From the NCBI GenBank assembly GCA_035633255.1, contig DASQFD010000107.1, positions 1 through 33,578 of the forward strand: DNA of 33,578 nucleotides, in the 5' to 3' direction. The notes beneath the pieces were generated by a model. That model ran no database searches. It was given only the letters and a program-made list of their open reading frames with translations, and was not told where the DNA came from. The stretch comes from DASQFD01 sp035633255 (GTDB lineage: Bacteria > Actinomycetota > Actinomycetes > Actinomycetales > Dermatophilaceae). Both the position numbers and the translations under genes were made by a program. This document shows, one piece after another, positions 15,978 to 25,748 of the stretch (the first letter of the stretch is position 1; each line of letters opens with the position of its first letter).

Positions 15978-18722
15978 ATGACCGATGCCCTCGCGCCATC
16001 CCCGCCTGCCCGCATCCCGGACCGTCCGACCTTGGACGGCCTGGAGGAGAGGTGGGCGGCGGTATGGGCGCGGGAGGGCACCTACGCCTTCGACCGCGAG
16101 GCCGCGCTGGCCGGTCCCCGCGAGCGGGTCTTCTCCATCGACACCCCGCCGCCCACGGCCAGCGGCTCCCTGCACGTGGGGCACGTCTTCTCGTTCACCC
16201 ACACGGACTGCATCGCGCGCTACAAGCGGATGGCCGGCTTCCACGTCTTCTACCCCATCGGCTGGGACGACAACGGCCTGCCGACCGAGAAGCGGGTGCA
16301 GAACTACTACGGCGTGCGCGGCGACGCGGCGCTGCACCACGACCCCGACTTCGAGCCGCCGTTCCGCGGCGACGCCCCCACCAAGGCGGTCCAGCAGCAG
16401 CCGGTCAGCCGGCAGAACTTCATCGAGCTGTGCGAGGAGCTCACCGAGCGGGACGAGGAGGCGTTCGAGAGCCTGTTCCGCCGCCTGGGGCTGAGCTTCG
16501 ACTGGACGATCTCCTACCGCACCATCGACGACCACTGCCGGGCCACCGCGCAGCAGGCGTTCCTGCGCAACCTCGCGCGCGGTGAGGCGTACACCGCCGA
16601 GGCGCCCGGGCTCTGGGACGTCACCTTCCAGACCGCCGTCGCGCAGGCCGAGCTCGAGGCCCGCGACTACCCAGGCCACTACCACCGGGTCGCCTTCTCC
16701 CGCACCGGCGAGGCGGGCCGAGCCGAGGGTGCGGTCCACATCGAGACCACGCGTCCCGAGCTCATCCCCAGCTGCGTCGCGCTGATCGCCCACCCGGACG
16801 ACGAGCGCTACCAGCCCCTGTTCGGCAGCACGGTGGCCACCCCCCTGTTCGGCGTCGAGGTGCCGGTCCTCGCCCACCCGGCCGCGGAGCCGGACAAGGG
16901 CACCGGGATCGCCATGTGCTGCACCTTCGGCGACCTCACCGACGTGACGTGGTGGCGGGAGCTCCGCCTGCCCACCCGGTCGGTCATCACCCGCTCCGGT
17001 CGCCTCCGGGCCGACACCCCCGACTGGCTCGTGGGCACGGCCGGCGAGGCCCTGTACGCCGGGGCGCTGGCCGGGCGGACGCCGCACGCCGCGCGTCAGG
17101 CGCTGGTGGAGGCGCTGCGCGCCTCCGGCGACCTCGACGGGGAGCCCACCGCCACCTCGCGCAAGGCGAACTTCTACGAGCGGGGCGAGAAGCCGCTCGA
17201 GATCGTCACCTCGCGGCAGTGGTACATCCGCAACGGCGGCCGGGACGCCGACCTCAATTCGGCGCTGGTGGGGCGCGGCCGGCAGATCGACTTCCACCCG
17301 CCCTTCATGCGGGCTCGGTACGCCAACTGGGTCGAGGGCCTCAACGGCGACTGGCTCGTCTCGCGGCAGCGGTTCTTCGGCGTGCCGATCCCCGTGTGGT
17401 ACCCCCTCGACGAGGACGGTGAGCCGCGCCACGAGCGCCCCATCGTGCCGGCGGAGGCCGAGCTCCCGGTCGACCCGGCGGCGCAGCCACCCCGAGGCTT
17501 CGAGGAGTCCCAGCGGGGGGAGCCGGGCGGCTTCGTCGGCGACCCGGACATCTTCGACACCTGGGCCACGTCGTCGCTCACCCCGCACATCGCCGGCGGC
17601 TGGCGGCGGGTGGCCGAGGACGGCTCCGTGGTCACCGACCCGCTGTGGGAGAAGGTCTTCCCGATGGACCTGCGACCGCAGGCCCATGACATCATCCGCA
17701 CCTGGCTGTTCGCCACGGTGGTGCGGGCCCACTTCGAGCACGGCAGCGTGCCCTGGACCAACGCCGCGATCAGCGGCTGGATCCTCGACCCCGAACGCAA
17801 GAAGATGAGCAAGTCGAAGGGCAACGTCGTCACCCCGGAGGACGTCCTGAGGGACCACTCGACCGACGCGGTGCGCTACTGGGCGGCGTCGGGCCGCCTG
17901 GGGACGGACGCGGCCTACGACGTCGGCCAGATGAAGGTCGGCCGCCGGCTGGCCATCAAGGTGCTCAACGCGAGCAAGTTCGCCCTCTCCTTCGGGGGGG
18001 ACCCCGACGGGACCGACGGGGACGCCGACGGGACCGGGGGGGACACCGACGGGACCGACGAGTCCGCCGGCGCCGCCCGGAACGGGCCGAGGGACCTGGC
18101 GGCGGCGGTGAGCGAGCCGCTGGACCGGGCGGTCCTCGCGGCGCTGGCCGACGTCGTCGAGCGCGCGACGGCGGGCTTCGAGGCATGGGACTACACCCGC
18201 TCGCTCGAGGTGACGGAGTCGTTCTTCTGGTCCTTCTGCGACGACTACCTCGAGCTGGTCAAGGACCGGGCGTACGGTGCCCGCGGCGAGGCGGCGGCGG
18301 CGAGCGCGCGCGCCACGCTCCGCATCGCGCTGGACGTCCTGCTCCGGCTCCTCGCGCCGTTCCTCCCCTACGTCACCGAGGAGGTCTGGTCCTGGTGGCG
18401 CAGCGGGTCGGTGCACCGGGCCGCGTGGCCGGGCGCCGAGGACGTCGCGGCGGGGGCCGGTGGCGACCCGGCGCTGCTGACGTCGGTGGCGCAGGCGCTG
18501 GCGGCGGTCCGCAAGGCCAAGTCCGAGGCCAAGGTGGGGATGCGGGCCGAGGTGCCGCGCCTGACCCTCGTCGGCCCGGCGGGCGTCCTGGAGCACCTTC
18601 GCACCGGTGAGGCCGACCTGCGGGCGGCCGGGCGGGTGACCGGGACGCTGCGCTACGCCGTGGGCGAGACCCTGGCCGCGGCGGACGTGGAGCTCCTCGC
18701 GGTGGCGAAGCCGAAGGCCTGA
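15978..18722 (+). CDS. valS: Valine--tRNA ligase
   Basis: This 914-residue class I synthetase charges tRNA-Val. HVGH (66-69, in PPPTASGSLHVGHVFSFTH) and KMSKS (609-613, in ERKKMSKSKGNVVTPED) form the ATP site. GWDDNGLPTEKRVQ is the typical ValS sequence, and the editing domain includes HIETTRPELIPSCVALIAHPDD. The C-terminal anticodon-binding domain follows (EAWDYTRSLEVTESFFWSFCDDY). An Asp/Gly-rich, repetitive insertion (about residues 674-697, DGTDGDADGTGGD) lies after the KMSKS domain. The ATG at 15978 is probably leaderless, with AGAAT about 10 nt upstream. The 3' end overlaps the convergent C39-like gene by 70 bp. In other actinobacteria valS lies between clpX and folC on their strand; here it is inverted relative to both. 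Confidence 0.96.
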   Translation: MTDALAPSPPARIPDRPTLDGLEERWAAVWAREGTYAFDREAALAGPRERVFSIDTPPPTASGSLHVGHVFSFTHTDCIARYKRMAGFHVFYPIGWDDNGLPTEKRVQNYYGVRGDAALHHDPDFEPPFRGDAPTKAVQQQPVSRQNFIELCEELTERDEEAFESLFRRLGLSFDWTISYRTIDDHCRATAQQAFLRNLARGEAYTAEAPGLWDVTFQTAVAQAELEARDYPGHYHRVAFSRTGEAGRAEGAVHIETTRPELIPSCVALIAHPDDERYQPLFGSTVATPLFGVEVPVLAHPAAEPDKGTGIAMCCTFGDLTDVTWWRELRLPTRSVITRSGRLRADTPDWLVGTAGEALYAGALAGRTPHAARQALVEALRASGDLDGEPTATSRKANFYERGEKPLEIVTSRQWYIRNGGRDADLNSALVGRGRQIDFHPPFMRARYANWVEGLNGDWLVSRQRFFGVPIPVWYPLDEDGEPRHERPIVPAEAELPVDPAAQPPRGFEESQRGEPGGFVGDPDIFDTWATSSLTPHIAGGWRRVAEDGSVVTDPLWEKVFPMDLRPQAHDIIRTWLFATVVRAHFEHGSVPWTNAAISGWILDPERKKMSKSKGNVVTPEDVLRDHSTDAVRYWAASGRLGTDAAYDVGQMKVGRRLAIKVLNASKFALSFGGDPDGTDGDADGTGGDTDGTDESAGAARNGPRDLAAAVSEPLDRAVLAALADVVERATAGFEAWDYTRSLEVTESFFWSFCDDYLELVKDRAYGARGEAAAASARATLRIALDVLLRLLAPFLPYVTEEVWSWWRSGSVHRAAWPGAEDVAAGAGGDPALLTSVAQALAAVRKAKSEAKVGMRAEVPRLTLVGPAGVLEHLRTGEADLRAAGRVTGTLRYAVGETLAAADVELLAVAKPKA

Positions 18723-19354
18723 ACGGTCCGGGCCCCGCTCGGCCGCACCGCGAGCCACGGGACGTCCCACCCGGACAGGGCGAGCCGCCGGCCCACCAGG
18801 TCGTCGCGCCGCAGCGGACGGACGGCACCGCTCCCCGGGTCGTAGCCGTCCAGCGTCCGGTCGCCGTCACCCGGCAGCACGAGGACGACGTGCCGGGGCA
18901 GGGTCGCGTTGCCGACATAGAGCAGCGCCGGCTCGCCGTCGGCAACCACGTCGACCAGCCGGTCGTAGCTCCCCACGAGCGAGGCGCGGTCGCGCGGCCG
19001 GAGCAGGTCGAGGACGTAACGGGTGCCCTGCTTGGCCGCGCCGAGCTCGAGCTCGAGCTTCGCGCCCCACGGCGGCGTCCCGAGGACGCGCGGCCACGGC
19101 AGGTTGGGCCGGGAGCCGGCGGCCAGCACGCCGTTGGTCCGGCGCATGACGACCCGCTCGTATGCCGCGAAGCGCTCGGCCTGCGTGTCGCCGGCTGGGG
19201 CGCCCGGGAAGTGGGGCGTGCCCGTGGTGACCCACGACGCGAAGACCGGGTCGAGCAGCATCCGGGCCACGGTCAGGCACGCGGAGCCGCACGTCACCGG
19301 TGACTGCTGCACCGGCCCGGTGTCTCCAGCCCGAAGTCGGTATGCCGTGGCCAC
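18653..19354 (-). CDS. C39-like cysteine peptidase-fold protein
   Basis: This 233-residue protein has the spacing of a papain-like C39 peptidase: QQSPVTCGSACL with candidate nucleophile C22, H155 in LPRHVVLVLPGDGD, and D172 in GYDPGSG. C39 domains cut double-glycine leader peptides, and C39-like proteins have other roles; no ABC exporter lies nearby. No signal peptide or membrane segment is apparent, so a cytosolic place is suggested. The GTG start at 19354 has AAAGGA seven bases upstream. The last 23 codons overlap the end of valS on the other strand. LPRHVVLVLPGDGDRTLDGY reads like a genuine beta-hairpin active-site region. The substrate is unknown and proteolytic activity is not proven. 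Confidence 0.72.
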   Translation of the reverse strand: MATAYRLRAGDTGPVQQSPVTCGSACLTVARMLLDPVFASWVTTGTPHFPGAPAGDTQAERFAAYERVVMRRTNGVLAAGSRPNLPWPRVLGTPPWGAKLELELGAAKQGTRYVLDLLRPRDRASLVGSYDRLVDVVADGEPALLYVGNATLPRHVVLVLPGDGDRTLDGYDPGSGAVRPLRRDDLVGRRLALSGWDVPWLAVRPSGARTVQAFGFATARSSTSAAARVSPTA

Positions 19355-19458
19355 CCCTGCATCCTTTCCCGCCGGGTGGCCGCGGCGCCACCCCTCCGCG
19401 GGACCGTCGGCCGTGCAGTACCCGGCTGGTGGGCGCGTGGCGCGAGGGCCGGGCGGGG

Positions 19459-20721
19459 CTAGGCGAGTCCGTAGGGGAGGTCGGGGTTGGCGGCTGCGAT
19501 CTCGATCAGACGGTTGTACTTGGCGACCCGCTCGCCACGGGCGGGGGCGCCGGACTTGATCTGGCCGGCGCCGGTCGCCACGACCAGGTCGGCGATGAAG
19601 GCGTCGGCGGTTTCACCGGAGCGGTGGGAGACCATCTGGGTGTACCCGGCGTCGTGGCAGATCGTCATGGCTTCGATGGTCTCGGTGATGGTGCCGATCT
19701 GGTTGACCTTGATCAGGGCGGCATTGGCGATGTGGTCGGTGATGGCGGCCCGGATGATGGTGGGATTGGTGCAGAAGTTGTCGTCGCCGACGAGCTGGAT
19801 CCGCTCGCCGAGGGCGGCGGTCAGCTTCTGCCAGCCGTCACGGTCGGCCTCGCCGAGTCCGTCCTCGATGCTCCAGATCGGGAACGCGGCAATCATCGCC
19901 TGGTAGCGGGCGATCATGTCGTCACTGGTCAGTGACTGGCCGTTGACCGTGTAGCGGCCGTCCTTGTGGAACTCCGACGCGGCGGGGTCCAGGGCGATGG
20001 CGATGCCGTCGCGTCCGGGGGTGTAGCCGGCGTCGGAGATGGCAGCGACGATCTCGGCGAGGACCTGCTCCGGTTCGGCCAGGTCGGGCGCGAAGCCACC
20101 CTCGTCACCCAGTCCGGTGTTGTGCCCGGCCGCGGCGAGGCGCTTGCGCAGCGCGGTGTAGACCTCGGCCCCGGCCCGGACGGCCTCGGCCATGTTCGCT
20201 GCGCCGAGCGGGGAGATCATGAACTCCTGGAAGTCCAGGGCGTTCGGTGCGTGCGCGCCACCGTTGAGGACGTTGAAGCAGGGCACCGGCATCCGCCTGG
20301 GCTGACCGAACCCGGGCAGCCACGTGTACAGGGGCTGGCCGGCGGAGGTCGCCATCGCCCGGGCGGTGGCGATCGAGACGCCCAGGACGGCGTTGGCGCC
20401 GAGACGACCCTTGTTGGGGGTTCCGTCCAGAGCGATCATCGCCGCGTCGACCTCAGCAAGGGTGGTCCAGGACTTGCCCTTGAGCAGGTCGGCCATCTCG
20501 CCGTCGACGTTGCCCACGGCGGTGCGCACGCCGCCGCCGCCGTATCGGGAGCCGTCTCCGTCGCGCAGCTCAACCGCCTCACGCGTGCCGGTCGAGGCAC
20601 CCGATGGGACCCCGGCGGTGCCCCCCGAGCCGTCGGCCAGGCTCACCGACACCTGCACCGTGGGCCGGCCGCGGGAGTCGAGGATCTCCAGTGCTGAGAC
20701 GGCCGTGAAGTCGTGCGACAT
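19459..20721 (-). CDS. eno: Enolase (possible second copy)
   Basis: This 420-residue cytosolic enzyme interconverts 2-phosphoglycerate and phosphoenolpyruvate. Signature elements are present: LEILDSRGRPTVQV, VPSGASTGTREAVELRDG, DFQEFMISP, GDEGGFAPDL, SIEDGLGE, LVGDDNF, the lysine in LIKVNQIGTITETIEA, and MVSHRSGETADAFIADL. The length is close to the usual 425-430. The ATG at 20721 follows AGAAGG. A promoter reads on the minus strand, with -35 GTGACA (complement of 20777-20782) and -10 TAGCGT (complement of 20755-20760). It is not next to ftsB/divIC, DUF501 or ppx, the usual actinobacterial eno neighbours, and its sequence departs from the common actinobacterial type in places (for example SRYGGGGVRTAVGNVDGEM). 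A paralogue or acquired copy is therefore possible. Confidence 0.93.
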   Translation of the reverse strand: MSHDFTAVSALEILDSRGRPTVQVSVSLADGSGGTAGVPSGASTGTREAVELRDGDGSRYGGGGVRTAVGNVDGEMADLLKGKSWTTLAEVDAAMIALDGTPNKGRLGANAVLGVSIATARAMATSAGQPLYTWLPGFGQPRRMPVPCFNVLNGGAHAPNALDFQEFMISPLGAANMAEAVRAGAEVYTALRKRLAAAGHNTGLGDEGGFAPDLAEPEQVLAEIVAAISDAGYTPGRDGIAIALDPAASEFHKDGRYTVNGQSLTSDDMIARYQAMIAAFPIWSIEDGLGEADRDGWQKLTAALGERIQLVGDDNFCTNPTIIRAAITDHIANAALIKVNQIGTITETIEAMTICHDAGYTQMVSHRSGETADAFIADLVVATGAGQIKSGAPARGERVAKYNRLIEIAAANPDLPYGLA

Positions 20722-20735
20722 GGGGCACCTTCTCA

Positions 20736-20782
20736 TCGAGTTTCGATCGACTCGACGCTACTCCCCCGCAGTGGCCTGTCAC
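20736..20782 (-). promoter_or_regulatory. Promoter and candidate operator of eno
   Basis: On the minus strand, GTGACA (complement of 20777-20782) and TAGCGT (complement of 20755-20760) are 16 bp apart and form a good housekeeping-type promoter. An inverted repeat TCGAGT (20736-20741) / ACTCGA (20750-20755) touches the -10 box and covers the likely start of transcription, the place of a repressor site. No regulator gene lies adjacent. Confidence 0.5.
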
Positions 20783-20906
20783 CACGGGAGGGCCGGTCCC
20801 TCGTCCCCCTCCCCCGAGGTCAGGGAGCCGGCTCCTCGAGCCGTCGAGCCGAGGCAGCGGAGGTGCACGCGGTGGCGTGCGACCGCTACTGGTGACGTGC
20901 GAGGCG

Positions 20907-21296
20907 CTACTGGCCGACGGCCCGGCGCAGCAGCGCGGTGTCCGCGAACTGCTCGAAGTGCGTCGCCCTGCCCTCGCTGAGGGTCCACAGGTGCGCGAAC
21001 CGGGCCTTGAGCGCTCCGTCCGCGCCCTGGCCGGTATAGGTGCCGACGGCGAGCACGCGGTCCTCGCCCACCGGCAGGATCTCCTGGGGCGTCACCGTGA
21101 AGCCCGGAACCTGCTGCATGAGCGGGCCGAAGACGCCGGCCACGATCGCCTCCGCCCCGGTGTACACGCCTCCCTGCGGTGCGCCCTCGGCCTCGTGCCA
21201 CTCGGTGTCCTGCAGGACCTGCATGACGATCTCCATGTCACCGCGGCCGAAGGCGTCGTAGGCCCCTCGGACCAGCTCGGTGGTGCTCTCGCTCAT
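20907..21296 (-). CDS. SnoaL-like / NTF2-fold protein
   Basis: This 129-residue cytosolic protein reads as a typical SnoaL-like (nuclear transport factor 2 fold) small protein: TTELVRGAYDAFGRGDMEIVMQVLQDTEWHE at the start, then TGAEAIVAGVFGPL, DRVLAVGTYTG, RFAHLWTLSEGRATHFEQFADT. Members include polyketide cyclases, limonene epoxide hydrolases and many proteins of unknown role, so no reaction can be assigned. The ATG at 21296 has GGGGAG six bases upstream; an upstream in-frame ATG lacks one. It sits between clpX and eno on the same strand as both, with 120 and 185 bp gaps, so it is likely its own transcription unit. Confidence 0.82.
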   Translation of the reverse strand: MSESTTELVRGAYDAFGRGDMEIVMQVLQDTEWHEAEGAPQGGVYTGAEAIVAGVFGPLMQQVPGFTVTPQEILPVGEDRVLAVGTYTGQGADGALKARFAHLWTLSEGRATHFEQFADTALLRRAVGQ

Positions 21297-21416
21297 CGAC
21301 GACTCCCCGGTTCGACGTTGCACGGCTCGTTCGAGGAGCATCGCAGGTGCCAGCCCACGCCGTCAGGCGAACGGAGGGACGCTCGCACGTCGGCCAGTGG
21401 GGGCCCAACCGGAGCG

Positions 21417-22700
<1,284 letters not shown>

Positions 22701-22849
22701 CGTCGCCGGTCCTTCCCTCGCCTGTGCCGTCTCTCTGCCAGCGGTGGACGGGCCTGGCGCCCGCCCTGCTCGAGCAACGCCCCCGACGCTACCCGTCGGC
22801 GGGGACGACAGCACCCATTGAACGCCCGGCGCGCACGGGGTGTCGCGCT

Positions 22850-22905
22850 TGTCCGCTGAGGGCGGACAGCCGCCCGACCCACCGGCGGCGCCCCGGACGG
22901 GGCGC
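22850..22905 (-). terminator. Two hairpins between clpP2 and clpX, candidate attenuating terminators
   Basis: Two perfect 7-bp stems lie just after the clpP2 stop in its reading direction: 22888-22894 with 22899-22905 (GCGCCCC/GGGGCGC, 4-nt loop) and 22850-22856 with 22862-22868 (TGTCCGC/GCGGACA, 5-nt loop). No U-run follows either one, as is common in high-GC actinobacteria. They may reduce readthrough into clpX. Confidence 0.5.
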
Positions 22906-22910
22906 GCGGC

Positions 22911-23570
22911 TCAGCTGACCAGCGAGGCCTTGCGGGAGAGGAGCACCTCGTCGACGAGGCCGTACTCCTTGGCGGCCGCGGCGGAGAGGATCTTGTCGCG
23001 CTCGATGTCCTTGCGGACCTGCTCGACGTCGCGGCCGGAGTGCATCGCGATGGTGTCCTCGAGCCACCCACGCATCCGGATCACCTCGTTCGCGTGGATC
23101 TCCAGGTCCGAGGCCATGCCACCGGCGCCCTCGATCGCGGGCTGGTGGATCATCACGCGGCTGTTCGGCAGGGCGAAGCGCTTGCCCTTCGCACCGGCGC
23201 CCAGCAGCACGGCCGCCGCGGAGGCGGCCTGCCCGATGACGAAGGTCTGCACGTCCGGGCGGATGTACTGCATGGTGTCGTAGATGGCCGTCATCGCCGT
23301 GAACGAGCCACCCGGGCTGTTGACGTACATGAGGATGTCGCGGTCCGGGTCCTGGGACTCGAGCACGATCAGCTGGGCGATGATGTCGTCCGCCGAGGCG
23401 TCGTCGACCTGCACCCCGAGGAAGATGATCCGGTCCTCGAAGAGCTTGGTGTAGGGGTCGAGGCGCTTCATCCCGTAGGAGGTGCGCTCCTCGAACTGCG
23501 GGAGGATGTAGCGGCCCGACGGGGGCGGCACGACCGGGCCGCCCGGGGTGCTCAGGTGTGTGGGGTTCAT
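22911..23570 (-). CDS. clpP2: ATP-dependent Clp protease proteolytic subunit ClpP2
   Basis: This 219-residue serine peptidase subunit of the Clp complex has the catalytic triad: S117 in IGQAASAAAVLL, H142 in RVMIHQPA, D188 in RKDIERDK. YVNSPGGSFTAMTAIYDTMQY is the oxyanion/handle region. Actinobacteria usually need two ClpP types that form a mixed ring; this one follows clpP1 by 30 bp and is the ClpP2 type by order. The ATG at 23570 is chosen; a TTG at 23579 also fits, but it sits only two bases from the GAAGGA site, which suits the ATG better. It lies in the cytosol with ClpX or ClpC. Confidence 0.95.
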   Translation of the reverse strand: MNPTHLSTPGGPVVPPPSGRYILPQFEERTSYGMKRLDPYTKLFEDRIIFLGVQVDDASADDIIAQLIVLESQDPDRDILMYVNSPGGSFTAMTAIYDTMQYIRPDVQTFVIGQAASAAAVLLGAGAKGKRFALPNSRVMIHQPAIEGAGGMASDLEIHANEVIRMRGWLEDTIAMHSGRDVEQVRKDIERDKILSAAAAKEYGLVDEVLLSRKASLVS

Positions 23571-23600
23571 GGGGGTCAAGTTCCTTCGGGCGTCGCGCGG

Positions 23601-24227
23601 TCAGTCGGGGGTGACGGGGTTGTCGGCCTGACGCGGTGTCATCGTGGCCGTGGTGAAGACGTTGTCGACGAAGCCGTAGGACTTGGCCTCCTCGGCGGTG
23701 AACCACCGGTCGCGGTCGGAGTCCTTCTCGATCTGGTCGACGGTCTGCCCCGTGTGCTCGGCGATGAGGGCCGCCATCTGCTTCTTGATGTGGATGAGCT
23801 GCTCGGCCTGGATCTTGATGTCGCTGGCCGTGCCGCCGATGCCGCCCGAGGGCTGGTGCATCATGACCCGCGCGTGGGGGGTGGCGTAGCGCTTGCCCGG
23901 CGTGCCGGCCGAGAGCAGGAACTGCCCCATCGACGCCGCCATGCCCATGGCCACGGTGGCGACGTCGCACGGCACCCACTTCATGGTGTCGTAGATCGCC
24001 ATGCCGGCCGTCACCGAGCCGCCCGGGCTGTTGATGTAGAGCCAGATGTCCTTGTCGGGAGCCTCCGCGGCGAGCAGGAGCATCTGGGCGCAGATGGCGT
24101 TGGCGTTGTCGTCACGCACGTCCGAGCCGAGGAAGATGATCCGCTCCTTGAGGAGACGGTTGAAGATGTGGTCGTCGAGCCCGGACTGCGGCCCCGGGCC
24201 GGCGGCGACGATGTCGTGGCTGCTCAC
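23601..24227 (-). CDS. clpP1: ATP-dependent Clp protease proteolytic subunit ClpP1
   Basis: This 208-residue Clp peptidase subunit has S99 (MGMAASMGQFLL), H124 (RVMMHQPSGG) and D169 (IEKDSDRDRW) as the catalytic triad. YINSPGGSVTAGMAIYDTM is the conserved strand and handle segment. It is the upstream member of the clpP1-clpP2 pair; the two genes are 30 bp apart and clearly form an operon. The GTG start at 24227 gives the expected N-terminus (DDHIFNRLLKERIIFLG begins at residue 18). In most actinobacteria tig is directly upstream; here about 4.1 kb of other genes lies between. Confidence 0.95.
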   Translation of the reverse strand: MSSHDIVAAGPGPQSGLDDHIFNRLLKERIIFLGSDVRDDNANAICAQMLLLAAEAPDKDIWLYINSPGGSVTAGMAIYDTMKWVPCDVATVAMGMAASMGQFLLSAGTPGKRYATPHARVMMHQPSGGIGGTASDIKIQAEQLIHIKKQMAALIAEHTGQTVDQIEKDSDRDRWFTAEEAKSYGFVDNVFTTATMTPRQADNPVTPD

Positions 24228-24335
24228 GTGCTCTCTCGCTCCTGGGTGGGTCGGTGGCTGTCCTCGACACTAACGTCCACCCGCGCGACGCCACTCCCCC
24301 GTCCGGGCGCTGTTCGCCGTGAGCACAACGGCAGG

Positions 24336-24365
24336 GGTATGCCGGGGCCGGCACCACGGCATACC
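24336..24365 (-). terminator. GGTATGCCG/CGGCATACC hairpin behind the MFS gene
   Basis: GGTATGCCG (24336-24344) and its exact complement CGGCATACC (24357-24365) form a 9-bp stem with a 12-nt loop, 71 bp after the MFS stop codon and upstream of clpP1. No U-run follows. It uses the octamer that is over-represented across the window, in inverted pair form, and would be a plausible terminator for the MFS transcript. Confidence 0.55.
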
Positions 24366-24436
24366 GGCCGCCCTTGGTGCCCCGTCCGGTCGGGAGGGCC
24401 GGCTCACGAGCCGCGAGAAGCGTCCCGGGGCGCCGG

Positions 24437-25702
24437 TCAGCGCGCCCCGGCCCGCGCCCTCGCGGCCTCGCGCGCGGCCGCCGGCTCGCGCACCGCGGGC
24501 AGGGCGAGCAGGACCAGGGCCACCATGGCTCCCACGGCGAGCAGCGAGTGGAGGACGCCGTAGTGGTCGCCGAGGAACCCGAGGGCGGGGGGCCCGGCGA
24601 TGAACGCGGTGTAGCCCAGCGTGGCGACGACCGGCATCCGGGCCGCGGCGCGCTCGGGGTCGTCGGCCGAGGCGCTCATGCCGACCGGGAAGCCGAGCGA
24701 GACGCCGAGCCCCCAGACCGCCGCGCCGACGTAGGCGAGCCACCCCGACCCGAAGACCACGAGCAGCGAGCCGGCGGCGGCGGCCGCGAAGGTCACCCGC
24801 AGCACCGGCACGCGGCCGTGCCGGTCCAGCAGGCGCGTCCCGACCAGCCGGCCGAGCGTCATGAAGGCGAGGAAGGTCGCGAAGGCGAGCACGCCGGCCC
24901 ACGCGGGCAGGTCGTGACCCTCGACGAACCCGACCGCGAGCCAGTCGTTGGCCGTCCCCTCCGTGAAGGCCGCGACGAAGACGACCAGCCCGATGAGCAG
25001 GGTGCGGCGCTCCCGCCACGCGGACCGGGGGCGGCGACCGGCAGCGGCGCCGGAGCCGTCCACCGCGCCGCGGGCGTCCGCGACGTTGCCCGCACCCTCA
25101 TCGTCGGGCAGGAAGCGGGGCAGCGCCCAGCCCATCCCGAGCAGGACCAGCACCATCACACCGGCGAGGTGGGCCACCACCGGCACCTGCGCCCACGACA
25201 GGCCCGCGCCGACGAGCGCGCTGACCACGGTCCCACCGCTGAACGCGGCGTGGAAGTGGGGCATGACGTTCCGCCCCAGGTGGCGCTCGACGGTGGCCCC
25301 CTCGAGGTTCATCGAGACGTCCCAGACCCCGATGCCGAGTCCGGTGAGGAAGAGCCCGGCCGCCAGGAGGACCCGCGACGCGGCGAGGTCCACCCCGGCG
25401 CCGGCGATGACCAGCCCGGCCGCCCCCACGGCGACACCGACACCGATCGAGCGGGTGACCCCGAAGCGCCGGACGATCCGTCCCGTGGACGGCATCGCGA
25501 GGAGCGAGCCGCCGGAGGCGGCGAAGAGGGTGATCCCCAGCTCGCCGGCGGTCATGCCCAGGGCGGCCTTGGCGTCGGCGATGCGCGACGCCCACGCGGC
25601 GAAGGCCACCCCGGCGAGGGCGAAGACGACGAGCACCGCGTTCCGCGCGGCCACGACGCGCACCAGAGCCGACCGGCCCGGAGCGGGGGCGGGGGTGGTC
25701 AT
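24437..25702 (-). CDS. MFS transporter, YbjJ/fucose-permease-like
   Basis: This 421-residue protein has about 12 hydrophobic segments, with basic residues at the first cytosolic loop, as in the major facilitator superfamily. AARNAVLVVFALAGVAFAAWASRIADAKAALGMTAGELG at the start (ASRIPDIK-like), and GVWDVSMNLEGATVERHLGRNVMPHFHAAFSGG in the middle, are typical of the YbjJ/FucP-like branch, which includes sugar permeases. The ATG at 25702 has GGAGGA about eight bases upstream. It is divergent from a LacI-family regulator gene 59 bp away with a palindromic operator between them. A sugar or sugar-like substrate taken up (or exported) under LacI control is a fair inference; the substrate itself cannot be read. 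Confidence 0.88.
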   Translation of the reverse strand: MTTPAPAPGRSALVRVVAARNAVLVVFALAGVAFAAWASRIADAKAALGMTAGELGITLFAASGGSLLAMPSTGRIVRRFGVTRSIGVGVAVGAAGLVIAGAGVDLAASRVLLAAGLFLTGLGIGVWDVSMNLEGATVERHLGRNVMPHFHAAFSGGTVVSALVGAGLSWAQVPVVAHLAGVMVLVLLGMGWALPRFLPDDEGAGNVADARGAVDGSGAAAGRRPRSAWRERRTLLIGLVVFVAAFTEGTANDWLAVGFVEGHDLPAWAGVLAFATFLAFMTLGRLVGTRLLDRHGRVPVLRVTFAAAAAGSLLVVFGSGWLAYVGAAVWGLGVSLGFPVGMSASADDPERAAARMPVVATLGYTAFIAGPPALGFLGDHYGVLHSLLAVGAMVALVLLALPAVREPAAAREAARARAGAR

Positions 25703-25734
25703 GACGGGGGTCCTCCAGCGCGGCACAGCGAGTG

Positions 25735-25748
25735 TCGAATCGATTCGA
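25735..25748. promoter_or_regulatory. LacI-type operator, 14-bp perfect palindrome
   Basis: TCGAATCGATTCGA is perfectly self-complementary with the central CG that LacI-family repressors favour. It lies between the divergent MFS and LacI genes and abuts the -10 box TATTGT (25749-25754) of the LacI gene. Binding would block both directions. Confidence 0.75.

Noticed and set aside
15885..18770. A long open frame antisense to valS (about 960 codons)
   Set aside because: It mirrors valS in the opposite strand, is rich in Arg/Gly/His/Pro and has no family motif. Such shadows are common in DNA of this GC content.
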